Shown here one piece after another: positions 11,891 through 22,964 of a stretch of 64,000 bases of DNA (the stretch's first letter is position 1; each line of letters begins with the position of its first letter). This DNA is from Purpureocillium takamizusanense (taxonomy: Eukaryota > Ascomycota > Sordariomycetes > Hypocreales > Ophiocordycipitaceae). Made by a program: the position numbers and the translations under genes. The notes below the pieces were generated by a model. The model searched no databases. It saw only the letters and a program-made list of their open reading frames with translations, and was not told the DNA's origin. The DNA lies in contig NC_063075.1 of the NCBI RefSeq assembly GCF_022605165.1, positions 558,001 through 622,000 on the forward strand, read 5' to 3'.

Positions 11891-12496
11891 ATGGGTCGCC
11901 TCCGGTATGGCGTCGCCACGACGCTCGACGGCTTCATCGCCTCGCCCGACGGCTCGGCCGACTGGATCGTCGAGGACGCAACCATCGACTTTGACGCCCT
12001 CTTCGCCGAGCACTCGGCCTTTGTCATGGGCCGCAAGACGTACGAGGTCATGCTCTCGTTTGGCGACAACAACAACAACAACAACAGGAACCATCTCACG
12101 GGCCGGCCCAGGGAGAGCGTCGTGGTCGTCAGCAGCGCCATGAAGCAAGCCGACCACCCGCACATCACCGTCGTGCCGGGCGCCGGCTGCGTCGACGCCG
12201 TCCGCGCGCTCAAGGCGACCGTCGAGGGCGACGTCTGGCTCATGGGCGGCGGGATGCTCGCCGGGCCGTGTCTCGACGCTGGGCTCGTGGACACGGTCGA
12301 GGCGGCCATCATGCCTGTCGTGCTGGGCGACGGCATCAAGATGCTGGAGGCGAGCCGTCCCCGCGGCGGAGGAGCTCACAGGCTGCAGCTACAGCACGTG
12401 GAGCGCCTAGAACCCAGTGGCATCATCCTCACAAAGTACAACGTCGTGGTCGTCTCGGGCGAAGAGAAGAAGCAGCAGCAGCAGCAGCGGGAGTGA
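11891..12496 (+). CDS. RibD C-terminal / DHFR-like reductase
   Basis: Intronless, 201 aa. The start GRLRYGVATTLDGFIASPDG is the N-terminal strand and substrate loop of the RibD-C/dihydrofolate-reductase-like family (YyaP/YwjB type), followed by VMGRKTYEVM (NADPH-site helix), DVWLMGGGMLAG (the family's GGG pyrophosphate loop) and a C-terminal VDTVEAAIMPVVLGDGI strand pair. Members are NADPH-dependent reductases of mostly unknown substrate; the fold is shared with riboflavin reductases. Two low-complexity insertions are visible: a poly-Asn run from an AAC microsatellite (12066-12086) and a C-terminal poly-Gln from CAG repeats (12472-12488). The family is mainly bacterial and the gene lacks introns, so ancient transfer is possible, but base composition is like its neighbours. 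Confidence 0.82.
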   Translation: MGRLRYGVATTLDGFIASPDGSADWIVEDATIDFDALFAEHSAFVMGRKTYEVMLSFGDNNNNNNRNHLTGRPRESVVVVSSAMKQADHPHITVVPGAGCVDAVRALKATVEGDVWLMGGGMLAGPCLDAGLVDTVEAAIMPVVLGDGIKMLEASRPRGGGAHRLQLQHVERLEPSGIILTKYNVVVVSGEEKKQQQQQRE

Positions 12497-13534
12497 TGGT
12501 TGCATTGACATGGAACAGGCACGACGCGTCGACGACATCATTGGCATTTAGGGTGGCCTTGCCGGTTGGGCTCAGTGTGTTCGTTTCCTCACCCATCCAA
12601 CGGCTGTGGCTCCTCGCCAGTCCATCATCGAGATTATCCTTCTGCTGTGCTGTGAAACCGGCGTGTTGATGCCTGTTGATCCGCTCGGGCAAGACCGTTG
12701 TCAGCGGGGCAAACCCTCAAGGGTTTCAGCGAGTTGGACAGCGTCCCGCCGAGGGCCTCAGAGATTGGCGTGAGAGCCGTTTCTTACTACGATGACATGG
12801 CTTGCGTTCATCAGTCGCGTCACGTCGCGTCACGCAGAATCTATCGCGGGCGACGCCGATGTCCTACGCCGTGTGTTCGGAGCCTATGAAACTCCCACCA
12901 TCAACCCATCTTAGGGTGCCGCATCCCGACTCTGCCCTCAATGTACTAAAAGCGTTGCTTATCCGAACGTGTTGCGGGACCACACCGTGCAGGTCCGCAA
13001 CTTGAACTTCCCGCGACTCCATGCGACATGGAGGAGGCAATGACGATGCTGACAAGATCCTCGCACTTCAATGTTCCGTTCCCCGCGCCATTGCAAGCGA
13101 TGCCACGCGAACCGGCCAGATCTCCTCGTCCAGTATCTTTTGCGCTGTAGGCATGTCGACACTCAAGCGTCCATATCCTGGGGCGCTGATTGATAAGCCC
13201 TCGCGCCTCGGGACTTGCACGAGTCCGCCCCGAGCAGCCACGGTGCATCACTCATTTGTCAGCGTGCTCTGATGTCGCGATACAGCCGGAGCGAGTTCAT
13301 TTTACGGCTAAATTGACGACAGCTAGAACGACGTGCTGCGACAGGGAAAGTCATGGGCTGAGCGATACACCATGGACACGACGTCGCATATACAAAAAGG
13401 TGGTGTAGTCTCTCAACTGATGCCATGTGAATCGAGCCTAGATGCAGCATCGAATACAATTTGACGTGGAGTCATTGTGAGTGACACGAGTCTACCTACA
13501 TCCCTTCAATACGTCCAAAGTGCGTTGGAGCAGC
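12497..13534. other. intergenic, no gene recognised
   Basis: About 1 kb with only short frames of no recognisable family. It contains the promoter of the SDR gene. Confidence 0.5.
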
Positions 13535-14417
13535 ATGGCACAACCTGTTGCTTTCCTCATCGGCGGCGGTCCACGTATCGGCCACGCCGTCGCCGTCGCC
13601 CTCGTCAAGCAGGGCTACCGCGTCGCCCTGGGCCGCCGCAACACGGCCGCATCGGCGGGTCTGGAGGGTGTGACGCCCGTGGCCGTGGACGTATCCGACC
13701 CGTCGTCCGTGGAGACTGCGTTTGCAGAAGTTCAGTCTCGATTTGGCGTTCCTAAAGTCGTGGTGTATAACGGTTAGTCTCTCGTCTGGGTATATTTGAA
13801 AGGGGTCGTGCAGCTTACCGCCATGCTTGCCAACAATATGAAGCCGCGGCTCTCACATTTCCGCCAGAGCAGGGCGATCCGCTCAGCGTGCAGCCTGGTG
13901 CGTTTACGCGAGACACGGCCGTCAATGTGACGAGCGCGTATGCCGCGCTGCACCACGCGACCCGTGCGTGGAAGAAGCAGCGCGAAGACGGCGGCCGCGC
14001 AGGAGGCGTCTTCATCGCGACGGGCAACGTGACGCCGTTCATCCCCAACCCGTTCGCGACGACGCTGGGCGCGGGCAAGGCGGCGCTCGTGCACCTCGTT
14101 GGGCTTGCGGCCCGGGAGTACAAGGACGCGGGCGACCGGTAAGTGCCGACGACGACGACGACGACTAGCCGAATTGTGTGGGCGTGGTAGTTAATGTGTG
14201 TACTGACGGTGTTGTTTCTCTGTGGCGCAGATTCTATTTTGTGTCGCAGGTGACGGACGAGGGTGGCCCTGTTCGTTACGAAGGGGTAAAGGCAGAGGCA
14301 CATGGGCAGGTGTACACCGAGCTCGTCCAGCGTGGACCACATGGAGGCGATGATGGGGACTGGGATGTGAGATTTGTGGTTGGCAAAGACGGCGAGGTGT
14401 CGTATCAGAAGAAGTGA
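13535..14417 (+). CDS. atypical short-chain dehydrogenase/reductase
   Basis: Predicted 239 aa; exons 13535-13772, 13844-14138 and 14231-14417, phases closing. Rossmann start: AFLIGGGPRIGHAVAVALVKQGYRVALGRR, a GGGPRIG variant of TGxxxGxG with Arg after beta-2 that suggests NADP(H). An acidic VAVDVSDPSSV motif and VVVYNAAALT (NNAG-like) follow. The active site is odd: Ser is replaced by ATGNVTPF, and the YxxxK motif reads LGAGK, so the Lys is present but the catalytic Tyr is missing. It belongs to the divergent fungal SDR group typified by PPEGDPLS and GAGKAA motifs. The product may bind a cofactor without classic catalysis, or use another residue. Convergent with the dehydratase, 229 bp apart. 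Confidence 0.82.
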
Positions 14418-14646
14418 GTCGGAGTCAAGCCCCTATGTTGTGAACTCTAGTACAATATACATATCGTCCCACCAGATACGACCATTCACGTTTAATGTTA
14501 AAACCGACTGCCAAGTAGTTCGATCCCGTGTAAAGACCGGGGAAGTAGGACATGTCTTCTATGATTTCGTATGCTGACCGTTTGCCTCATGACCCCTGAC
14601 AACGGGGGTTGACCCTTCGTATTTCTTGCTCATTTCTACAGCTCCC

Positions 14647-15898
14647 TCAACTCCCATCTAGATGGCTCGCCGCATACTTTTCCATAATGTCAAAGGAGAT
14701 ATTGCTGCCCCCGCACACGACAACCACCACGACGCTCTCCCTCGTGAGCCCCGGCACGAGCCGGCGCAGCATCCCGTTGTAGCACACCGCCGGGCACACG
14801 CCGCACGCCAGCTCCACGAGAATGTGCTCCTCGTCGGCGAAGCGGCGGCACGCGCGGATCGCCTCCGCGTCGGACAGGACGGCCGTCGACACCGTCTCGC
14901 GCCGCGCGTACTCGAATGCCTTGTCGCAGACGCGCCGCGCGCCCAGGCTCGTCGCCAGGCTCGTAATGGCCGGCAACGTGACGAGTTGGCCCGCGGCGAG
15001 GGACTGCGAGAGGGCGTCTGCGCCCTTTGTCTCGACGGCGACGACTCGCGTCGCGCTCATGCCCGTCTCGTCGAGGCCCTGCATGATGCCGCAGAAGAGA
15101 CCCCCTCCGCCGACGCTGCACACGACTGCATCGATCTTGTCAATGACCGGTTCGCCGCCGTTTGTCGCCGAATGCCCACCCCCGTTCAGGCCGTTTGCGG
15201 TTACATGTACCTCATGGCCGCCATTGCCCGACGGTCTGCTCGCCGCCGCCGTGGCGATCGGGTAGTGTCTCGTCACGCCGCGAATCTGGCGCGCCAGCTC
15301 CCGCGATATGTGCGCGTGGCCGTCCCATATCTCAGGCGCGTCAAAGGGCGGCACGTACACGGCGGCCTCGCCCTTGCGACGGGCGTCCTCCATGACCGTC
15401 TCAGTGAGGTACGCGTTGGCCTCCTGCCACGAGGCACCGCGCTGGATCACGTCCGATGCGCCAGCCTGCCGCAGCTTGGCAATCATAAACGGCGTCGTGG
15501 ACATGGGCACGACGACGGTGGCGAGACAGCCCAGCGTGACGGCCGCGTGGACGCACGCGAGCCCTGCGTTGCCGGCCGAGGAGCTGTAAAAGTGCGCCAC
15601 GAGCGTCGGGTCGTCGCCCGCGGCGGCGCGCGCGGCGGCCAGCCGCTCGACGATGAAGTTGCCGATGCCCCGCGACTTGAACGACCCGGATGGCTGTACG
15701 TTCTCAAGCTTGAGAAGGACATTGCTGGAGGGGTTTTCTGGGCGTCAGAGCTGAGGTTGGGGGCAGAAAAGGGGGGGTTGGTGCGTCCTTGTGGCCGCCA
15801 ACTCACCAGCCAACGAGCTCAGACAGCGAGGCGGACTTGATGAGTGGCGTCTCGATCCAGGGGATCTTCATGCCGCGCGTGCCGTTGCCTGCGGTCAT
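14647..15898 (-). CDS. L-serine/L-threonine dehydratase (PLP)
   Basis: Predicted 389 aa with one 82-bp intron (15725-15806); exons 15807-15898 and 14647-15724. Fold-type II PLP enzyme that deaminates serine to pyruvate and/or threonine to 2-oxobutyrate in the cytosol. Visible motifs: PSGSFKSRG with the Schiff-base Lys at residue 47, SSSAGNAGLA (Asn loop), the tetraglycine phosphate loop SVGGGGLFCG, and CGGSNIS near the C-terminus. Length and order match yeast CHA1-type catabolic serine dehydratases. There is no C-terminal ACT regulatory domain, so it is the catabolic rather than the biosynthetic isoform. A low-complexity insertion of about 30 residues (SGNGGHEVHVTANGLNGGGH) sits before the tetraglycine loop. 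Intron 1 lies just upstream of the Lys motif. Confidence 0.9.
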
Positions 15899-16433
15899 GA
15901 TGCAACCAGTGACCAGGCGACAAACCGCGAGCGGCAGGGGGCGGCGAGATCCTCAATGGCACAGAAGCGGGTGTCTACTTTCCAGTGCCGAGAGTATGTG
16001 CTATGCGAGCTGTATGTACAAAGTTATGTCCAAGGAGGCTGGACCATGATGGCAGCGGCGTGGCGTCAAAGTCGGTGCGCCGCAAAACCGGCGGCGACGT
16101 GGAGTTGGGCTGCTTCACCCGATCTTCACTCTGGGAACGAACGCCACCGCTTTATTATTTACTAGCAGCAGCGGCGGGGGCCGAGCCCTTCCAGCGTCAT
16201 TGCGCCCTTCTGTCAGGCAAGGTAAGGGCCTGGTGGATCATTCATCAATTGCGCTTCCAGGAGAAACCAACCGCGCCAGGGTCTTGTTCCCCCCTCCATC
16301 ATGCATCTATTCCCAATCTGGCGGACGGACGGGCAAGGCCGGCCTACATTCACTTTCCAATCGCAGCCTTGGAAGAACATGGAACTGGCACGCACATTTG
16401 CACACGCGATGCGTCCGTCTGCCGATTGTCTAT
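15899..16433. other. intergenic, no gene recognised
   Basis: Upstream region of the dehydratase and 3' end of the phosphatase gene. No coding signal recognised. Confidence 0.5.
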
Positions 16434-17199
16434 TTAGTGGCTGTCCAATCCCGGGCAGTCCTCCGACGACACCTTGACAATCTTGTTGTACGGCGCCGGC
16501 TGCGTCCAGATGATGTTGAAGGCGTCGTCCGGGTAGTTGTCCACCTTTTTGGCCCCCAGCGCCTCCGCGATGTTGTTGAGCTGCTTGTGCTCCCAGCTGC
16601 CGTGTCGCACTTTTGTCAGTAATGAGGCTGACACGGAAACGCCGCATCTGCCCGCGCCGGGAAGGAAACAGAGCACGGCGCTTAGGGGGGGCGATGGGGG
16701 GGAAGACATGGACGCACCAGATGAGAATGTTGCCCTGGCCCTTGTATCCGTCAACCACGTCCTGCACGCAGTCCGTGTCGTCGCGGTCGCACGACACGTC
16801 GATCTTGATGCCCAGGTCTGCGGCCAGAGGCTTTACCGTGTCGCGAGGCCGCGCGCGGGAACCGTCTGCGCATCAAATGTACGCAACGTCAGTCACCAAC
16901 TCAACAGGGTCAGCCAGACGACCCGCCGCCGTCCTCGATTCGCAACGGAACGGGGATCCTCCAAGGGCCACCACCACGGCTTGCTTACCGGACTGAGGCG
17001 TCTGGGCCATGATGTGGCCGATGTTGTATGGCGAGCTCGCCCCAAAGACTTTGCGCAGGCACTCGGCACGCTGCTTGCCCTTGTCGCTGAGGCCGTTTCC
17101 GCCATCCGCGGGCTTCTCGCCGTGGCGGATGAGGTACACGGTCGGCTTGGCTGCCGCAAACGCCGCGCTGGCCAACAAGACGAGTGCGCCGAGCTTCAT
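16434..17199 (-). CDS. secreted histidine phosphatase-family protein
   Basis: Predicted 173 aa; exons 16989-17199, 16718-16865 and 16434-16596. Signal peptide MKLGALVLLASAAFAAA precedes YLIRHGEKPADGG: the RHG motif with the phospho-accepting His at residue 26. The second catalytic His lies in ILICWEHKQL (His 123), rebuilt across intron 2. This is the phosphoglycerate-mutase/acid-phosphatase fold in minimal form, much shorter than phytases, with only two short insertions. Probable extracellular phosphatase; the substrate cannot be told. Two Asp/Cys-rich turns (CDRDDTDC) suggest a disulfide. The intron containing the fragment 16597-16717 has a G-rich run that opens false frames. Confidence 0.85.
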
Positions 17200-18164
17200 G
17201 ATGTCTTTCTCTGGTGTTGTCGGTGCGCTGAGCAGCTGGCTCTCCAGGTCAGCCGCCGCAGACGTGTCCCTTATTATAAGCCCACGGTCCCGGGGCGGTG
17301 GCTTGCAGGCAGTCAGTCAGCCCCTTGTGCCGTCTTCCCGGCTCGGTGTCCAAGTAAGAAGCGCCCCAGGTAATCATTTGATGTTACAGCGCGCGCAGCA
17401 GCAGGCAACACGCCGCTTCGCCCGGAGTGGGTGCGGATCGAGACGATCTTTACCAGGGTCCAGTATCGTCCCGAGAAACGACACACGTGGGGGAATCGGG
17501 GCGCCGCTGCGCAGGACGCGAATCCTGCCTTACTACCCTCCACAGCCCAAACCTCGCGTATTATACCGGGAATCGGCGGCGGCGGCAGCTCCGCCGGACG
17601 GCCTTTGCAGATCCAAATGGCGCTTTCTCAAACCTCATGAGGCGTACGGAGACACTTGTTGATGGCGAGGTGGACTTGGTACCTGATGCGACGCAAGGGG
17701 GCACGGGGCGATCCCGGGGTTCGCCGGTGGTGGGATTCGAAGGATGCGGATGCTGGCTTCCAACGCAACATGGAAAATGCCCCCAAACATTTACGAGCCG
17801 CCGCCAGGGCCACGTACGGGAACAACCCGATATGTACACGATGCGAATCGGCAAATGCTGCATGTGGCCTCATTGAGGCCTGCGCTATACCCTGAACATG
17901 ATGAACTTGCTTCGTCCATGCCGCCGACGCTTCACAAACTACGTGGGAACATGCAAGTGGTGACTTCGTTTCTCCCCATTTCATTCGAGGAGGGCCGTTA
18001 ATTTGGTTTTTCCAAGGGACCGCTTATTTGATCGTGAATTAACTTCAACTCTAGTGTACCCTTATCTAACTCTATAACTCTGAACTAGGCGACTTACGCA
18101 AACCAGCATCGAGACAGGCCTCCCACCTGATGTCGCTCATTACTGCTGTGCACCCCTCACATGC
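17200..18164. other. intergenic, no gene recognised
   Basis: About 960 bp between the phosphatase 5' end and the 3' end of the fusion gene. Overlapping frames on both strands carry no family motif. Confidence 0.5.
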
Positions 18165-20401
18165 TCATCTTCTACTCGTCTCCTCAATACACGCCTCAAA
18201 GACAGCGGCAATGTCCAGCACCTTGCCATCGTACCCGCTCCCGCCGAGGATTGTAACACCAAATGGCAACTTGACTCCTTGCTCGACTTCCACGAATCCG
18301 GCATTGACGCTGACACCACACATATCAACCACATTTGCCGCATGAGTGAACATGCCCAACCTAGAATTGAGCGCAATCGGATCTCCCGACATCTCCTCGA
18401 TCGTGGGGTGGCAGGGCACACTGGGGACCACGAGAACATCGATGCCGCCCTCCAGGGTATCAAAAGTGTTTCTCGCCTGCATGGTGTATTGCGCCTGTGC
18501 GGCTTGGTCATTGAATACCTGCCATGGCTTCAGGTGCGTAGAAAGGGCAGATTCATAAAGGGCCTTGGTCGTAGGATGGAGGCTGTTGATGTTCTTGATG
18601 AAAAAGTCGTGTCCAATTGAAGCGAGCCGCTCATGCACCAGGGTTGCATCGTAGAGAAGATCACCGGCTTTGGCGAACGGTGTGAAGTCTATGTCGATCA
18701 ATCTTCCTCCGCAAGATTGCAGCTTCTCAACGGCTGCTTTAAACAAATCCTGGTACGCCTTGGAGCACTGTTGCAAGAGCGAGGACGGGGGGATCCCAAA
18801 CGTGAACCCTCCTTCTTCTGGCCCCCGGAAGTCCACTTTCCACGTCGACAAGCTGTTTGGTGTCTTGGCGTACGGATCTAGTGAATCGTGCCGGTCAATG
18901 ATGTGCCAAACTTGCCGCGCATCGGCTATGCACGGCGCCAGGACTGTGATGGCGTCAAGGCTCTTGCATGCCGGCACCAGTCCCCGAGCAGAGATGGTCC
19001 CCTTGGTCGGCTTGAAGCCAACAATGCCGTTCAAGGCGGCTGGGACACGGGTGCTCCCCGCCGTGTCTGTCCCAACAGCGAAGGAAACGAGCCCGGCCGC
19101 GACCGCGACGCCTGACCCAGACGAAGAGCCGCCTGATATGTGACGATTGCTGTACACGCTGTGCGGAGTCCCGTATGGTGACCTGCATCCGGACAGGCCC
19201 GTCGCAAGCTGGTCCAGATTCGTTTTACCAATGTACAAGGCGCCAGCAGCGAGTAGGTGCTGGATACACGGAGCTGTGGAAGTAGCCGTGTAGGCAAAGC
19301 TCTCACACGCCACAGTAGTAACGATCCCTGCCACGTCGATGCTGTCTTTGACCGCAAAGGGTACTCCGAAAAGAGGAGACAGCGGTTTGCCGGCGTACTC
19401 TGCGGAGAGGGCGGCGGCTGCCCGTAGGACGTCGTCCCGCGCCTGTTTCGAGATCCAGACCGCGGGGTCTGTTGCCTGGTACTTGTCGATCTTATCAAAG
19501 ACCAGATTGACAACGGCCGCCGGGTCTACAAGGCCATGCTTGTAGAGGCGCTGTAGCTCAGAGACTGAGGGGAGCTCGACATCCGGAGCAAGAGCGCCAG
19601 GAGGCGCGCTGGGTTTGGGGAGCTGTTCCACTTGAGACAGAAAGTCGGAGCTGTGGCCGATGTATCCGAAGAGTCCGTCTTGGCCGCAAATGATATCCAG
19701 CGAGGTCGTCACCATCTGCTGGTCGAAACCCCCTGTGCAGTCGGAGAGAATGCAGCATTCGTAGCCGCGGTCGTTGCACTCTCGCAATGTCGTCGTCACG
19801 CAACACCTTTTCCCTCCCCAGTCAGCCACCGCCCCCGCGTATCAATCGCGGCTTGCTTTCTTGCTTCTCAATCGACTTACTCAGTTGTAACACCCGAAAA
19901 CAGCAAATGGGTTATCCCCCTGGCCAACAGCATTCGATGCAATCCCGTACCCCAGAAGCTCCCCTTTCCAGGCTTGTCGATGACGATTTCGCCAGGGTGT
20001 GGCGTCAGCTCGTCGATGACATCGTGACCCCATTCACCCCTCACCAACAGCCTTCCCATGGGTCCTTGGTCGCCGATACCCATTGCGTGGTGGCCATTCG
20101 GCGCGCTGACCTGCCGCAGCTTTTTGGCCGCAGGCAAGTCCGAAAGATCTGGGCGATGGCCTTCTCGCGTGTGAATCACATGCATCCCAATGGAACGCGC
20201 GGCATCGAGCGCTTTCCGAACCGTCGGCACGATCTTGCGAACAGATGAGAAGATCTCGGGGTTTCCGCATTGGATGTACCCGAAGCCATTGGGATCCAAA
20301 AAGTCTCGCTGCATGTCGATGATGATCAACGCCGTGGTTGCAATCGGACACTGGAAGGCGTAGGGCCGCGAATTGGGGAATGACAGTTTGGTTGTCGCCA
20401 T
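18165..20401 (-). CDS. isochorismatase-like hydrolase fused to allophanate hydrolase-type amidase
   Basis: One gene of 720 aa from two exons, 19881-20401 and 18165-19806; the GTAAGT...AAAAG intron joins GVTT-E to CCVTTTLREC with exact phase. Residues 1-230 are an isochorismatase-fold cysteine hydrolase with the triad Asp29 (IIIDMQRDF), Lys143 (IDKPGKGSFWGT) and Cys176. Residues about 260-720 are an amidase-signature domain: Lys327 (FAVKDSIDVAG), the Ser-rich loop GGSSSGSG and nucleophile Ser425 (GTDTAGSTR). GKTNLDQLATGLSGCRSPYG and LVPACKSLD are specific to allophanate hydrolases (AtzF/DUR1 amidase part). The extra C-terminal domain of AtzF is absent. Known family chemistry suggests biuret or a similar ureide to allophanate, then to ammonia and CO2; this is inference. 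Neighbours: NCS1 permease and a second amidase. Confidence 0.88.
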
Positions 20402-20971
20402 GTCGCCGGTCTCACGGAGTGCTTTCGATCGACCCTGCAATGGCAGTAGAGCAAGACGCTCATCGCAGTTGTGCGACGGGACCATGAGAGCATATAGTTC
20501 ACACTGTCCGCCTCGAAAGAAATGGCGGTGCGCCAGATGAGAAGCCCCGCGCGACAACGTGGCGTCGGGCCGCCGGCGAGATGACGTTGGGTAACGATAA
20601 GAATGATAATCAATTAGTTATCTTGAATCAAAGCCTGAGCCATAGATGCATGATCTTATTCCCGAATACAGGGGTCTTATGGTGAGCGTAGACTCGTTGC
20701 GCCGGCTAAAATGGCCAGAGGGGAATGAACGCACAGCGCTAGGATCTCACTCAGGTTACCAATATCGTCCAGCGGCCCTCGTTGGTGGCTGCTTGCCAGA
20801 GTGGCGTAAGTGTTCTTCCGCTGAGAGATAACATTGAACGAATGACAAAAGTGTCAATGAACAAGGCACGATGCCAACTTGAGTAGAGGTATACTGATGA
20901 TTCTTTATTCAGGCCTCATGGGCGTCAACGGTAAACAGCAAATGATACAGTCAATTCTAACTAGCCAGACC
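20402..20971. other. promoter region with GATA boxes
   Basis: Spacer between the fusion gene start and the permease 3' end. It contains three GATA motifs within 30 bp (20595-20623) and a fourth AGATAA at 20826-20831. Confidence 0.6.
20595..20623. promoter_or_regulatory. clustered GATA (AreA-type) sites
   Basis: CGATAA at 20595-20600, TGATAA at 20604-20609 and TTATCT (reverse AGATAA) at 20618-20623 all fit HGATAR, or its reverse complement, or nearly so. They lie about 200 bp upstream of the fusion gene start. AreA/NIT2 binds such sites, typically in pairs, to activate secondary nitrogen-source genes. Binding here is inferred only. Confidence 0.55.
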
Positions 20972-22964
20972 TCAAACAGACGTAGATGTAGACGAAATCC
21001 CTTTATCTTCGGACTTGGTAACATAGTCCGCCTCTATTGGCGTGGCCAACCCGTCGTTGTAGTACTCAATTCCGTCCACGACCTTCGTCTCCTCATGTAT
21101 GGTGACTTCAAAGAGGGTGTCGGTCGCCGGCCAAAAGTAATTCAGCGTGCAGTACACGACGAACGCGCTGGTGAATCCCCACAAGAAGCTGATGTCGTAG
21201 ATGTGGACGACGTCGCCGACCAAAATACTCGGCGTCACGGCATGCACCATGCCTGGCAGGTTGGGGCCGACAGAAATGAGGGAAGCTACCGCTGCGCGCC
21301 AGTTGAAGCCTCCCCTGTAACGGTACACGCCCCGACGACGGTACAGGGCCGGGATGTCAATGTGCCGTCGCTTCACGATCCAATAATCGGCACCGATGAT
21401 GGCCGAAATGGGCGCCAGGAAGATGGCCAGTGAAGCCATAAAGGTCAACAGGGAGGCAGCCGACGAAATGATCTTCCACGGCACCATGACCCAGCCTCCT
21501 ATGACGGTTGTGATGATGGCGCCTCGGCGGAGGTTGATGTATTTCGGGAACAGTGTCGTCTGTAGCATTACAGTGTTTAGCAAACTTGACAAGGCCTTAC
21601 ATCAATTAGACGCTTACCATGTCGTTTGAGCAAGAGATGACGTTGGCCGAGATGTTTGTTCCAATCTGGCCCACGATCCAGCACAGGCCGACGAAAAATG
21701 CGCCGCAACGACCAGCCGGTCCATCCCATTGCGCAGCCAACTCGACTGGATCCCATATGTACCTTCCGTACAGCACTTTTCCAGCACTGGCAGCGATGAT
21801 GCCAAAGATTCCAATGAGCGACGCCAATCCTGGCATAAAGAGCGCCTGCCAATACACTCCGTTCGACTTCTTCAGGTATCGGGTGAAGTCGGGAATGTTG
21901 GTTCCCATTGTAAGCCTGTTTGCAAAGCAGTTAGCATGGTCATTACACGCCAGAGTGAGCCCATGCAGCGATGACCGCGACTGTGGCTAGTGGCAGACGT
22001 ACCATGAGCCCGTGATGCTTGACATGGACGACAGGATCAGCCAACTTTTGGTCGAGCCGGACACGGATGCCTGCTGCTGCCAGATTTCGCCGGCGCCACC
22101 GGCCTTCACGCAAAGGGCAATCACCACGGCGATCGAGGTGACCATGACGATGACCGTCTTAAACACGAAGAACCAGCTGAGCTTGTGCGGCGGGATCATA
22201 AGAAAGGGGAACTGGAGACTCCAGAACAAGACGTGAGAGCACATTTGATGTGTGGTGATGCCGACAGCCGCCGGGATTGTGTTGGGGATGTCGAGATAGG
22301 AGGGCCAGATCGCACGAATGACCTGCGTCATGGCGGTCGAGCCGGTGTATGTTTGTATTGCTGGACGGATTCGTAAGCCACTTTGGCAGGCGAAAGGGGA
22401 CATGGGACGACAGCTCATGCTAAACATACCGTGCCAGAATAGAGCAGTGATCATGCGAATAACGACTGCTACTCGTGAGAGGTAGAAGCCGAAGGATGCG
22501 CGAGAGGCGACCGCAAAGTTGACGTGCAGATGCGCTCCGATAGCTCCGTTTAGGATGAGAGGGATAATGACCATGGAATAGCCAATGAGGAGACAATATA
22601 GAGCCTCCCTCCTGTGAGTGAAAGCCCGCATGTTAAAATGGTTGAATCGCTTGGAAGAGACTTGGAATTGGACTGACCATGTAAGCCCCACGGCCATGAT
22701 CGACGCTGCCACCTGCCAGCCCTGGGCGTTGAGGGCATCACTGAACCAGAAGCCCAGCAGGGTCCATGTTGACCAGGTCCGGCGTTCAATCGGAGTCACA
22801 TCAGAGTCAATGTTGGACCAGGTGCCTTCATCGGCAAAGGTTGTTGTCTGCTTGGGCAAGACCCAGCCCGACAGTGACTTTTTCTGCCTGACATTGTCTG
22901 TGAGTGATCCGACGCGGCGATGCAAGTATGATGCAGCCGAAGACGTGGCCGTGGTGAGCGCCAT
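20972..22964 (-). CDS. NCS1-family nucleobase/ureide permease
   Basis: Predicted 570 aa from five exons: 22678-22964, 22430-22611, 22003-22360, 21618-21915 and 20972-21559; phases close. Plasma-membrane transporter of the NCS1 (Fur/Dal4) family: N-terminal TPIERRTWSTWTLLGFWFSD at the start of TM1, REALYCLLIGYSMV (TM2), ITALFWHAIQTYTGSTAMTQ (TM3, the Fur-type substrate region), TMGTNIPDFTRYLKK (TM6/7 loop hallmark), GADYWIVKRRHIDIPALY (before TM11). About twelve hydrophobic segments are present. Known substrates in the family are uracil, uridine, allantoin, ureidosuccinate and cytosine-purines; the motif set fits the Fur branch, not FcyB. Position beside two amide hydrolases suggests import of their ureide/amide substrate. 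Promoter shared with the divergent amidase. Confidence 0.9.

Noticed and set aside
14662..15840. 392-codon open frame on + strand
   Set aside because: Exact antisense of the serine/threonine dehydratase; composition is His/Arg/Ala-rich as expected from a GC-biased shadow.
18165..19829. Amidase as a separate gene starting at 19829
   Set aside because: The first residues after the intron (CCVTTTLREC) are the active-site end of the isochorismatase domain upstream, and the splice phase fits, so it is one fused gene.
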